From: Tyzzerella sp.
Lineage (GTDB): Bacteria; Bacillota; Clostridia; Lachnospirales; Lachnospiraceae
DNA: 64,000 nucleotides
Assembly: GCA_017472665.1 (NCBI GenBank)
Contig: JAFUOS010000020.1
Location: 45,107 to 109,106 of the forward strand
Reading direction: 5' to 3'
The translations under genes were made by a program, and so were the position numbers. Shown in pieces: positions 56,039-63,640 of the stretch (positions are counted from its first letter, which is position 1; each line of letters opens with the position of its first letter). The notes under the pieces are model-generated. The model made no database searches and was not told the DNA's origin. It saw nothing but the letters and a program-made list of their open reading frames with translations.

Positions 56039-56848
56039 ATGGCAGATAGAGAAAAGGTGCAAGAAATTGTGCGTCAATTGAATATCATTGACGACACATT
56101 TTTTCAGAAGATGGCAGAAGATATTGGGTTCTGTGAAGAGATGATTTCCACTATTCTAGGGCAAAAAGTAAAAGTGAAGAGAGTAGTTCCGCAGAATAGT
56201 ATTAAGAACCTGCAAGGGCGTTCGGTTGTGCTGGATGCGCTATGCACATTGGAAAATGGTGAAGACTGCAACGTGGAAGTACAAAAGGCAGATGATGATA
56301 ATCATGTAAGGCGTGTGCGCTATAATACCTCTTGCATTACAGCAAACATCACCGAACCGGGAACAAAATTTGAAAAAGTACCAGATGTTATTGGGATATA
56401 CATATCTAAGTTTGATGTGTTCAAGTCAGGAAAGACGGTTTACCACATAGACCGTGTAATCCGAGAGACAGGCGAAGTACAGGACAATGGTTTGCAGGAG
56501 ATTTATGTAAATACGAAGATTGATGATGGTTCAGACATTGCGGAACTGATGCGTATTTTTAAAGAGAATGATGCGTATGATTTTGAAAAGTTTCCCAAGG
56601 TGTCAGGGCGTAAGAGACAGTTTAAAGCAAGTGAAGGAGGAAATGAAACGATGTGTGACCTTGTAGAAAATTATGCAAAACAGAAAGCAGCGGAAGCAGA
56701 AAAAAAAGCAATAGCAGCAGAAGCGAAGGCTAGTGCTTTAAGGTTTTTTCAGAATGGAGCAAGCTATGAATTAGTCAGAACCTCCATTATTTCATTGAGC
56801 GATGAAGAGCTGCAGGCGATTTATGAAGAAGCGAAGAAAAATAAATAA
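56039..56848 (+). CDS. Rpn-family (PD-(D/E)XK nuclease/transposase-like) protein
   Basis: 269 residues. Rpn/PDDEXK_2-type nuclease: VVLDALCTLENGEDCNVEVQ holds the acidic pair and the E-x-Q that stands for E-x-K, followed by RRVRYNTSCIT. The Ala/Lys/Glu-rich segment near residues 215-235 (KQKAAEAEKKAIAAEAKA) is a coiled coil. RpnA-type proteins promote recombination and are often in multiple copies. Strong ribosome site AAAGGAG. Confidence 0.85.
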   Translation: MADREKVQEIVRQLNIIDDTFFQKMAEDIGFCEEMISTILGQKVKVKRVVPQNSIKNLQGRSVVLDALCTLENGEDCNVEVQKADDDNHVRRVRYNTSCITANITEPGTKFEKVPDVIGIYISKFDVFKSGKTVYHIDRVIRETGEVQDNGLQEIYVNTKIDDGSDIAELMRIFKENDAYDFEKFPKVSGRKRQFKASEGGNETMCDLVENYAKQKAAEAEKKAIAAEAKASALRFFQNGASYELVRTSIISLSDEELQAIYEEAKKNK

Positions 56849-56862
56849 GAGTGCAGAAAACA

Positions 56863-56906
56863 CAAGAACAGTGACGGTCTAAATGCCTGTCACTGTTCTA
56901 AGTTTT
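56863..56906. terminator. Terminator between the Rpn gene and queT
   Basis: AAGAACAGTGACGG / CCTGTCACTGTTCT then AAGTTTTTG. Works on the plus strand and possibly for the convergent queT. Confidence 0.85.
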
Positions 56907-56930
56907 TGTACTCTAAATTTTATTTCTTAT

Positions 56931-57419
56931 CTAACTCTCTCTGAAGATTCGATATCTATGTTTCTGCAACGCAGCATAAACAATCATGCCCAACACACCA
57001 CAAGAAATCACTTCCCCAATTCCCACCGTCAACATCATAAACGGAATCGGAAGATTAACCCCATACGCATACCGAAGTACGAAAGGAACTATCACTATAT
57101 TCGAAATAATCGGTGGCAATGGTGCAAGAAACTTGCTCTGCTTACGAAGCAAATACGTAAAGAACGCTCCAATCAGTGTTGCCAGACTTCCGAAGATAAT
57201 ATCTGGAAGTACGCTGCCTCCAAAAATATTTCCAATCAAGCATCCCACAAACAATCCCGGGATTGCTGCTGGTGTAAAGACTGGAAGGATAGTGAGTGCT
57301 TCTGCGATACGCACCTGTATTTCGCCAAATGAAAATGGCTGGAATATCAAGGTGAGCACTACGTAGATGGCGGCAATCATTGCGGCCTGGACTAAAAATA
57401 GTACTTTTTTGTTTTTCAT
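56931..57419 (-). CDS. queT: QueT family queuosine-precursor transporter
   Basis: 162 residues, about five membrane helices. QueT signature: QVRIAEALTILPVFTPAAIPGLFVG and GCLIGNIFGG near helix 2. It is the substrate-binding (S) component of an ECF-type transporter for preQ0/preQ1 or related precursors. A preQ1-I riboswitch directly precedes it, supporting the assignment. A mobile element now separates the gene from its ancestral promoter. Confidence 0.93.
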   Translation of the reverse strand: MKNKKVLFLVQAAMIAAIYVVLTLIFQPFSFGEIQVRIAEALTILPVFTPAAIPGLFVGCLIGNIFGGSVLPDIIFGSLATLIGAFFTYLLRKQSKFLAPLPPIISNIVIVPFVLRYAYGVNLPIPFMMLTVGIGEVISCGVLGMIVYAALQKHRYRIFRES

Positions 57420-57427
57420 ATTCTGTT

Positions 57428-57471
57428 GTCTCCTTAGTTTTGTTTATTGTCAGGATGGTTTCGAACTGACG
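57428..57471 (-). ncRNA. preQ1-I riboswitch of queT
   Basis: Minus strand: GTCAG, loop TTCGAAACCATC, CTGAC, then A-rich tail AATAAACAAAACTAAGGAG. This is the preQ1 class I layout (short P1 stem, UUC-containing loop, A-rich tail ending ACUAAGG, with the ribosome site in the tail). Binding of preQ1 would hide AAGGAG and block queT translation. Confidence 0.82.
57436..57471. repeat. Left 36-bp direct repeat (attachment-site copy adjoining queT)
   Basis: Begins AGTTTTGTTTATTGTCAGGA and ends CGAACTGACG. It is identical over all 36 bases to 63714-63749. The flanking bases differ (TT/AA before, TTG/GTT after). Confidence 0.85.
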
Positions 57472-57520
57472 TTGTTAGTTTGATGAAAACCCAGTATTTA
57501 TAAGGCTTTCAACAATTGAC

Positions 57521-57549
57521 AGTATAACATTTGTTTGATAAAAAATCAA
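57521..57549 (-). promoter_or_regulatory. Promoter inside the element end, reading into queT
   Basis: Minus strand TTGATT (57549-57544), 17-bp spacer, TATACT (57526-57521). RNA would start near 57514 and run through the aptamer into queT. It appears to replace the ancestral promoter now at 63756-63784. Confidence 0.65.
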
Positions 57550-57552
57550 TAA

Positions 57553-57575
57553 TTGTCCAAGATTTGTCCGAGATT
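57553..57575. repeat. Arm-site-like repeats, left end
   Basis: TTGTCCAAGATT and TTGTCCGAGATT in tandem, 82 bases inside the left 36-bp repeat. The same TTGTCCAAGATT recurs 104 bases inside the right repeat, in the same direction. Confidence 0.6.
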
Positions 57576-57588
57576 GGAAAAAAATGCT

Positions 57589-58056
57589 TCATTGTGCTGT
57601 GTTTACGAAAGCCGAACATTCTACATGAAATACACCATCATAGGGAAGTTCACAATTGTCTCCGTTGAATGAAAATAAGGCTAAGTTAGTAACTACTGAG
57701 ATATAGAAATGCGGTAAAGCATTTACAAAAATTTCTTGAATCAATCGTGGTTCCAAATAATATGTGAAACTCACATCCATACTTTTTTCAATATCACGGA
57801 CAATTAGCAGAGAATGAATTTTACCGAAATAATCTCTATAAACGAGTGAAATAATGTGTAAATCGTTAAGAAAATATTCATTTAGGGCTTCGGCAGCTTT
57901 ATTTGTGTTTGCGATGATGTCCTGAGAATTTATTTCTCTCTCGAAATGAATATTGATGCATAAGAAATTGTGATTATTTGGATTCAGTAATCGTAATCTT
58001 TTGACTTCAATGATAACTAAGGCTTCTTCTAATGTTTGAACTTCGGGATAAGCCAT
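57589..58056 (-). CDS. Hypothetical protein of the element, possibly frameshifted
   Basis: 155 residues from ATG 58056, no membrane helix, no family recognised; C-terminal half beta-rich. The start is doubtful: no ribosome site precedes 58056, while the same frame stays open 14 codons further up (CRHCKKPEIISLDF, with a CxxC) to a TAA. One base out of frame, an ATG at 58147 with AGAGGTT 8 bases upstream begins MIFYQTTSSTVKKEILM and would join it at a TTAATGT. So this is either a frameshifted ~185-residue gene or a recoding case. Confidence 0.5.
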   Translation of the reverse strand: MAYPEVQTLEEALVIIEVKRLRLLNPNNHNFLCINIHFEREINSQDIIANTNKAAEALNEYFLNDLHIISLVYRDYFGKIHSLLIVRDIEKSMDVSFTYYLEPRLIQEIFVNALPHFYISVVTNLALFSFNGDNCELPYDGVFHVECSAFVNTAQ

Positions 58057-58223
58057 GAAGTCTAAACTAATAATTTCAGGTTTCTTACAATGCCTACATT
58101 AATATTTCTTTTTTTACTGTGGATGAAGTAGTTTGATAGAAAATCATTTTTTATAACCTCTAAGTGAATTTACTTATTCCCTTTTCGGAAAAGTGTACCT
58201 AGAGTATCTTAGCCTAATTTTAC

Positions 58224-58235
58224 ATGAATATTCAT
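58224..58235. promoter_or_regulatory. Operator-like palindrome
   Basis: ATGAATATTCAT, a perfect 12-bp dyad upstream of the frame starting at 58147, in an otherwise featureless ~300-base gap. Confidence 0.3.
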
Positions 58236-58321
58236 ACATTCATAAATTGTTTATGCGATTTATTGACTTGGAAACTTCAGGGAACACTTGAAAAATTGGG
58301 AAATTTTTGGTCGTAAAATAA

Positions 58322-58356
58322 AGAAAAGGCGCTCTCTTTGATTGAGAGTACCTTTC
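58322..58356 (-). terminator. Terminator of the bPH-domain gene
   Basis: Minus strand AAAGGTACTCTC / GAGAGCGCCTTT followed by TCTTTATTTT. Confidence 0.7.
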
Positions 58357-58374
58357 ACTGATCTTTATGTGGTT

Positions 58375-58851
58375 TTATTTCTTCTTGCCAATGCCGTTTA
58401 AGATTGTGCCTTTAACACCATTCTCCAACACACCTTTTATTGTTCCTCTAGTATCTAAACCTAATGTTTCATCTACCATATTAAATACACCCTTGATTTT
58501 ATCAGAGCTACGCTTTGCAAGCGTTGTGCCTGTTACTGTATCTACAATCTTACCAGTAAATTTTCTGGCTTCAAGCATACTAGAAAATACAAGTGTAATG
58601 TTTTTGTCAACTGTCTGTATCTCTACGTCTGTACCTTTTTGTTTAATCTGTGCTGCCTCATTGTAGAATTTGATACTTTCAAGTGAGATTATATCAAGCA
58701 GTTCACGTTCTTTCTTGAAAACTCCTTTTTCTTTCTCCAAAATTATTTTCTGTGAGGTTAATGTTAACTGCAAATTTCCTTTGTATGCTTTACTTGTTAT
58801 CATTCCCTCATATAAAATGACTTCATCTGATTGTAATTCATAATTTGCCAT
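58375..58851 (-). CDS. PH/GRAM-like domain protein
   Basis: 158 residues from ATG 58851, chosen because GGAGGAG lies upstream; a longer in-frame start exists. Residues 1-110 look like a bacterial PH/GRAM-type beta barrel: DEVILYEGMITSKAYKGNLQLTLTSQKIIL (split over two strands) and FKKERELLDIISLESI. The tail is amphipathic with Gly repeats (TIKGVLENGVKGTILNGIG). Such proteins may sit at membranes. Role in the element unknown. Confidence 0.6.
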   Translation of the reverse strand: MANYELQSDEVILYEGMITSKAYKGNLQLTLTSQKIILEKEKGVFKKERELLDIISLESIKFYNEAAQIKQKGTDVEIQTVDKNITLVFSSMLEARKFTGKIVDTVTGTTLAKRSSDKIKGVFNMVDETLGLDTRGTIKGVLENGVKGTILNGIGKKK

Positions 58852-59105
58852 TGCTTCAGTTTCTCCTCCTATGGTTAATTCTACCATAATAATGCTTGTT
58901 AATTTTGCGTATCTATTGGTGTACAAATGTATTTTATCATAATAGCATATATTTGTGAATATATTGCATCTTATTCACAGATAATATGTTACCATTTTGG
59001 AAACCATCAGTCAGGGAACCATCAGTAAGGAACATTCTTGTCAAGAATAAGAGTTATTGGAACTCTTATAAGCCACCAAATACCGTATATCACTTCTTGG
59101 AAAAG

Positions 59106-59381
59106 CTACCATAGACACAGCAAACCGAATCTTAATAGCCACCATGCGATTCTACCTACAAATTTTATAACAATCCATAGTAGTTTTAATATAAACCAAC
59201 CAATAATAACAAGAATCAACCATGGAAATTTGAATGCCAGAACACATGAAATTGCCAATAATCCTGAACCGAAAGAAGTATCGAATGAATCTGATACAGT
59301 ATCCTTAGTATCTTTTACAAAGTCACCTATATATTCACCTATGAAATTATCATCTTCGTCATAAATCCTGAACTTTGACAT
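59106..59381 (-). CDS. Small membrane protein
   Basis: 91 residues from ATG 59381 (AAGGAGAAA upstream). A polar N-terminus (MSKFRIYDEDDNFIGEYIGD) is followed by two hydrophobic helices (about 43-63 and 66-88), the second with Trp/Arg at the membrane edge. No family recognised. It shares strand and spacing with the PH-domain gene, so one unit is likely. Confidence 0.55.
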   Translation of the reverse strand: MSKFRIYDEDDNFIGEYIGDFVKDTKDTVSDSFDTSFGSGLLAISCVLAFKFPWLILVIIGWFILKLLWIVIKFVGRIAWWLLRFGLLCLW

Positions 59382-59487
59382 TATAAAATTTCTCCTTGGT
59401 ATATAAGCATAAATTTCGTGTATGCTTTGGTATGTCATTGTGAATAATCTAAAGAGATACACTTGCTTTACTACATTTTTTATCTGT

Positions 59488-59619
59488 CTATATACTTACT
59501 CTATGTAGTACATTGTATACTGATAATGGTTTGAGTTTTAATTCATCTGCTATCTCATACACTGTCTTACCTGAGTGGTAAGAACTAATAATGTAATCTT
59601 TGGCTTCTTGAGTTAACAT
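59488..59619 (-). CDS. 43-residue helix-turn-helix peptide
   Basis: Minus-strand ATG at 59619 with perfect AAAGGAGG 8 bases upstream. The peptide has a clear HTH (GKTVYEIADELKLKPLSVYN) like the N-terminal domain of transposases or resolvases, then stops. It could be a small regulator of the element or the stub of a transposase. From 59640 to 60040 I see no gene, only AT-rich DNA. Confidence 0.5.
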   Translation of the reverse strand: MLTQEAKDYIISSYHSGKTVYEIADELKLKPLSVYNVLHRVSI

Positions 59620-60057
59620 CGTACCGTCCTCCTTTAAAGAATTATCTTTTTTATTTTCATGGGAAAAGGATAATAAAATAGGATCACTACTTCATAATAG
59701 TAAGCCTATCTAAACTCTCTTAATTTTTCAGTATTTTGTAGCAGTATCAAGTAAATTGGCATCTATAATCAATTTAATATAGATTTATTCAATCGAAATG
59801 TAGAATTATTCATGCCTTTCACACAGCCACACAAGTCCGGAAAGAGATTTTATTTATAATACATATGAAGTGTATTGATAGGATGTTCTCCATACCATTA
59901 CAATATTGTTGGTTAGTTATTGTTTTGAAACATTAACTTAGGGTGATGTTGTTTGGTTGTGCTTCTTTTGGGGTGGTTTCTCTTGGAAATTGTGGTGTAA
60001 AAGAAGTTGAATAAAACATAAAGGTATAAAGAAAAGAAAGCCAAAGGAGGGAGCTAT

Positions 60058-60243
60058 ATGTTTCCAGTTATTGAGGAAAATGAATTGCTTTCAGTTGAAC
60101 AGCTTTGTGAACGTTTATTTATATCACCCACTACTGCATATAAATTATTGCAATCGGGGGAGATAAAAGCATTTAAGATAGGGACATGGAAAATTCCTGT
60201 GAAGAGTGTGAATGAATATATAAACAGAAGGTGTGCAGGATAG
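60058..60243 (+). CDS. xis: Excisionase-like HTH_17 DNA-binding protein
   Basis: 61 residues. MerR/excisionase-type winged HTH: LLSVEQLCERLFISPTTAYK then LLQSGEIKAFKIGTWKIP, ending in a recognition wing. Ribosome site AAAGGAGGGAG. It lies just before the recombinase gene, the usual xis-int order in Tn916-like and other integrative elements. Confidence 0.8.
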   Translation: MFPVIEENELLSVEQLCERLFISPTTAYKLLQSGEIKAFKIGTWKIPVKSVNEYINRRCAG

Positions 60244-60334
60244 AGGTGTATTCCTTTCTTTGTTCAAGTGTATATCATAATTATGTCGAACCATGATAAG
60301 TGGCGGGAGGTACCCCTTTGAAGGAACATAAGCG

Positions 60335-60934
60335 ATGACAAAAGAACAGCAGGTTCTTTTTATGAAATATGCTAAGGAAAGTTATTTGTATAATTTTTAT
60401 GCTGTTATGCTGCGTACTGGCATGCGTAATGGAGAAATGCGAGGTTTGAAGTATACGGACATAGATAAGAAAAAGAATGTTATACATGTTCGAAGAATAC
60501 TCAAGTATGTAGAAGGTGAAGGTTATTTTGAAGATACACCGAAAACGAGAACTTCGGCACGCGACATTCCTTTGACATCAGATACCTTACAATTTCTGGA
60601 AACTCAGAGAAAATTTTGAGGATTTAAGGTTGAAAAAATGGACCGATACTTATTTTGTAATGAATTGGGAGAACCATTAAGCAGAGCAAGGGTGAAAAAT
60701 GAAACCAATCGTATCGTAAAACGAATTAGAGATGAAGGACATGATTTTCCACACATAACACCACATATATTCAGACATACATTTGCAACAAGAGCAATTG
60801 AAGCTGGAATGCAGCCACAAGTTTTGAAAACCATTCTTGGTCATAGTAGCCTTGCAATGACAATGGATTTGTACAGTCACGTTTTACCAGAAAATAGGGC
60901 AGAGCAGATGGAGAAGATAGCGAATGTATTTTAA
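60335..60934 (+). pseudogene. int: Tyrosine recombinase (integrase), N-terminally truncated and interrupted by an in-frame TGA
   Basis: Reads MTKEQQVLFMKYAKES...MLRTGMRNGEMRGLKYTDID (catalytic Arg) ...TPKTRTSARDIPLT, then TGA at 60617-60619, then in the same frame MDRYLFCNELGEP...HIFRHTFATR (His-x-x-Arg) and ILGHSSLAMTMDLYSHV (nucleophile Tyr). The stop falls where related integrases have Trp or another residue, so a TGG-to-TGA change is likely. The arm-binding and part of the core-binding domains are missing; upstream frames hold only a short out-of-frame trace (RNIS near 60317). All catalytic residues remain in the DNA, but no full protein is made. Confidence 0.88.
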
Positions 60935-60956
60935 ATAGTTAAAATATACAAAAATA

Positions 60957-61017
60957 TACAATATTGTAAATATCTTTTTGATAAATATTGACGTGAAAAT
61001 TGAGTTTGTGATAGAAT
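60957..61017 (+). promoter_or_regulatory. Promoter and operator of the immA-cyclase-effector operon
   Basis: TTGACG (60988-60993), 18-bp spacer, TAGAAT (61012-61017). Just upstream lies the perfect dyad TACAATATTGTA (60957-60968) beside a direct repeat of AATATACA, a likely repressor site. The operon can therefore be transcribed on its own. Confidence 0.6.
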
Positions 61018-61049
61018 GATGTAACATAATAAATATGGGAGGGAAAATG

Positions 61050-61574
61050 ATGACTATGGATAGAGGATATATTAGTGAAGTAGCAGATGTTGTACGTGAT
61101 ACCCTCGCATTAAAGACACCGATAACATTGGAAGAGCTAATTCGGGCGATAGAAGAACTAGGTGGTCGATGTATTCCAGGTGTTAAGGAGGAAATGGGAA
61201 TTGAAGCACAGATTTCTACCCCGAGTGAAGAGCATTCGGAGTACAGATTTACGATTCAATATTTGGAAGGAAAGCCAGCAAAGAGAATCTTATTTTCTAT
61301 TGCGCATGAGGTAGGGCATCTTGTGTTACATTTGTTAGGTGAAAATGGGACGTTACTACAAGATGAAACATTTGCAAGAGGCATGCATACTACTCAAAAA
61401 GAGTTGGAGGCAAATGAATTCGCGGCTGCGCTACTGATGCCAGCGGAGGAGTTTATCTTAAAATGCGAAGAAATGGTGTCAGGAAACAAGATTAGTATTA
61501 CGAAAGTGGCAGAATGCTTTAATGTTTCGGTTCAAGCTGCAACAGTAAGAGGGAACGTACTAGGGTTATGGTAG
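61050..61574 (+). CDS. ImmA/IrrE-family metallopeptidase
   Basis: About 174 residues. Zinc motif HEVGH (H86-H90) with a third ligand in EANEFAAALLMP, the IrrE/ImmA (DUF955) signature, and a C-terminal helix-turn-helix-like SITKVAECFNVSVQAATVRG. ImmA-type proteases cleave phage-type or element repressors (ICEBs1 ImmA, Deinococcus IrrE). No repressor gene is adjacent; the target is unknown. Several ATGs cluster at 61035-61056; GGAGG at 61038 best fits 61050. The stop overlaps the cyclase start by 7 bases, so the two are translationally coupled. Confidence 0.85.
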   Translation: MTMDRGYISEVADVVRDTLALKTPITLEELIRAIEELGGRCIPGVKEEMGIEAQISTPSEEHSEYRFTIQYLEGKPAKRILFSIAHEVGHLVLHLLGENGTLLQDETFARGMHTTQKELEANEFAAALLMPAEEFILKCEEMVSGNKISITKVAECFNVSVQAATVRGNVLGLW

Positions 61575-63028
61575 ATTTTACAAAGTTAAAGATATTAAGT
61601 GAAGATTTAAAGACAATTTCAAGAAATGATACAAAAGAAACCCCAATCATTGAGAGTGGGGTTTTCTTGTTCATATCGTTTGATTTGGCTGATTCAACAT
61701 CTTTTAAAACAGAGCATCCATCATTATGGGCTAGTGTTTTTACTAATTTTTATGGACAAATATTAGAGGGACTGGGAGTTGAAAATTATAAAAGTCCTGA
61801 AGAAGGTGAAGAGTCAAATTGTGTTAGGAAGCTATGGAAATTAATTGGCGATGAAGTATTGTTGTATGTAAGGATTAGAAAAGTGTCGGATTTATATGCA
61901 CAGGTTTCAAGTGTCAATTTAGTGCTTGCTGGTTTGTTGGAGAAAATAGCTGATAAAGTTGAGAAAGAGATGGGTAGTCAAGGGTGTCAGAGTAGATGTG
62001 TACAGCATTGCCAGAATGTCAAAGAAGTTATTTTATCAACTTTGGGTATTAAAACAACCATGTGGTTAGCAAAATGTAGTGAAGATAAAAAAGAAAATGC
62101 GGTAAATATCGTATATCAGCCATTAACCCCTACGCCTAATACGGGAGAACGTCTGGATTTTTTGGGGAGAGATATCGATGAAGGCTTTAGAATGGCCAAA
62201 TATGCGGTGAAAAATAAAATTATAGTTTCTCCCTTGTTAGGATGGTTAATATGGAAGGCGGCTCAAAATGATGAAGATAAGAAAAAAATCGTCAAATCAA
62301 ATTTTAAAATAACAGCATTTGTAGCAATGAAAGGTGTTTGGCGTAATCGAAAAGTTCCGATCATTATGTTTCATCAACATTTTGAAAATTTCAAAGATGT
62401 GTTGGCATACGATGAATTGGACCTAGATACATATGCGAATATCAAAGAGAATGGATTTGATAAATTTAAGACAGATGATAGGTTTTCAATAGACTATGTC
62501 GACATGATACTTGAAAATGTATTTAGAAAAAAAGAAGCATTGTCTTTATTGGAAGAGCTTGAACAGCAAGTAGATATCGAAATTTCATTATCAAATACAG
62601 AAAAAATGCAAGAATTACATATTGCATGTATCGTTTTTAATGACAAGAATCAAATACTTGTTCATAAGGATGTGGATAGAGGGTTAGAGTTTGGATGCAT
62701 TAAAAAGATATTTGGAAGAGGGACGCGATTATGGAGAGAAATATGTAAAAAAGGATACAAGGAAAAATATGGAATTGACATCGTAGTAGACGAAAACCCA
62801 GTGCCTATAGCCACATACTATTATGAGCGGAGCAATGCGCTTGGCGTTATTTTGATTGCAAAGTATGAAGATGGTGCAGAGGATAAGGAAGAATGGAGTT
62901 TTTATACATTTGAGCAAATCAAAGAAACTACAGAAAAGAGTGTAGATAATTTTAGAGAAAATGTTGAACGGGCGATAAAAATTAAAGAAATTTTGAGTGT
63001 GGATGAGGAGCAACAGGAATATGGGTAA
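61568..63028 (+). CDS. Class III nucleotide cyclase fused to a degenerate Nudix-like domain (Pycsar-type cyclase)
   Basis: 486 residues. Residues ~28-290 are a class III cyclase domain: FISFDLADST (metal Asp D39), KLIGDEVLLYV (metal Asp D95), FLGRDIDEGFRMAKYA (the region of the transition-state Arg). The divergence from common adenylate cyclases and the PycTM-like neighbour point to a pyrimidine cyclase (PycC) making cCMP or cUMP. Residues ~348-475 look like a Nudix fold (ELHIACIVFNDKNQILVH; IATYYYERSNALGVILIAKY; WSFYTFEQI), but the Nudix box is degraded: where REUxEExGU is expected it reads KGYKEKYGI. It may sense a nucleotide rather than hydrolyse one. Starts inside immA and overlaps the effector. 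Confidence 0.78.
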   Translation: MVDFTKLKILSEDLKTISRNDTKETPIIESGVFLFISFDLADSTSFKTEHPSLWASVFTNFYGQILEGLGVENYKSPEEGEESNCVRKLWKLIGDEVLLYVRIRKVSDLYAQVSSVNLVLAGLLEKIADKVEKEMGSQGCQSRCVQHCQNVKEVILSTLGIKTTMWLAKCSEDKKENAVNIVYQPLTPTPNTGERLDFLGRDIDEGFRMAKYAVKNKIIVSPLLGWLIWKAAQNDEDKKKIVKSNFKITAFVAMKGVWRNRKVPIIMFHQHFENFKDVLAYDELDLDTYANIKENGFDKFKTDDRFSIDYVDMILENVFRKKEALSLLEELEQQVDIEISLSNTEKMQELHIACIVFNDKNQILVHKDVDRGLEFGCIKKIFGRGTRLWREICKKGYKEKYGIDIVVDENPVPIATYYYERSNALGVILIAKYEDGAEDKEEWSFYTFEQIKETTEKSVDNFRENVERAIKIKEILSVDEEQQEYG

Positions 63029-63566
63029 TAATGTATTGGAAGAAATACAAAAGATATACAGTGATGTATCAGAATGGGTTAAATTTTTAGAAGCTAAGCA
63101 TGCGGGATTGTTTGCCTTTTGGACGGCTCTTCTTATTGCAGTTATCACATCAGATGTTTTTGCACAAATGAAAATTTTTTGGCAGCTGATTGTTCTTGTT
63201 CCAATATTTATTGGAAGCATAATTAATTTGATATCTTTTATTCCCTTTATGAACCGCCTCAAATGGATGCGAAAGAAATGTTACAAAAAATATAGCGGTC
63301 TCACGAGAAACGCAGTTTTTTATTGTTCTGTTTTTGTAAATACATATTCAGAAGAGGGAGATATAGATAAATCTGTTGAGAAGTATTGTAAAATCTTGAA
63401 GGAATATTTTGTTCAAGACATAGAGGGTAAGTTATCAATGGATTATATGAAACAGATTATCGAGGTGTCAACAGTAGCAACAATAAAGGCATACCTATTT
63501 GGTTGCGCTACAATATATATTTTTGGTGTAAGCCTCATTGCTGTGGCATTATTAATGATTGCATAG
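63021..63566 (+). CDS. Pycsar-type transmembrane effector (PycTM/DUF5706-like)
   Basis: 181 residues from ATG 63021, chosen because GAGGAG lies 10 bases upstream; a longer in-frame ATG at 62997 has no site. N-terminal helix with EWVKFLEAKHAGLFAFWTAL, like the E/D-x-K-A-x-x-L pattern of PycTM effectors, then membrane helices at about 28-46 and 52-72, a soluble stretch containing NTYSEEGDIDKSVEKY, and a third helix at about 155-178. PycTM effectors are thought to bind the cyclic pyrimidine and damage the inner membrane, killing the infected cell. Overlaps the cyclase by 8 bases. Confidence 0.78.
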   Translation: MGNNVLEEIQKIYSDVSEWVKFLEAKHAGLFAFWTALLIAVITSDVFAQMKIFWQLIVLVPIFIGSIINLISFIPFMNRLKWMRKKCYKKYSGLTRNAVFYCSVFVNTYSEEGDIDKSVEKYCKILKEYFVQDIEGKLSMDYMKQIIEVSTVATIKAYLFGCATIYIFGVSLIAVALLMIA

Positions 63567-63598
63567 TGTGTCAATAATGGATGAAATATATTCGGATT

Positions 63599-63610
63599 TT
63601 GTCCAAGATT
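63599..63610. repeat. Arm-site-like repeat, right end
   Basis: TTGTCCAAGATT, identical to the left-end copy and in the same direction, 104 bases inside the right 36-bp repeat. Confidence 0.55.
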
Positions 63611-63640
63611 GCACAAATATACATAAACAATGACAAATAG

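Noticed and set aside
57436-57471. tRNA-like T-arm (GGTTTCGAACT) as an integration site in a tRNA gene
   Set aside because: No acceptor stem or anticodon arm can be built around it; the preQ1-I aptamer with queT next to it explains the sequence better.
61050-63566. Standard CBASS operon
   Set aside because: No CD-NTase-type GS...DxD nucleotidyltransferase motif, no E1/E2/JAB or Cap proteins; the enzyme has class III cyclase motifs instead.
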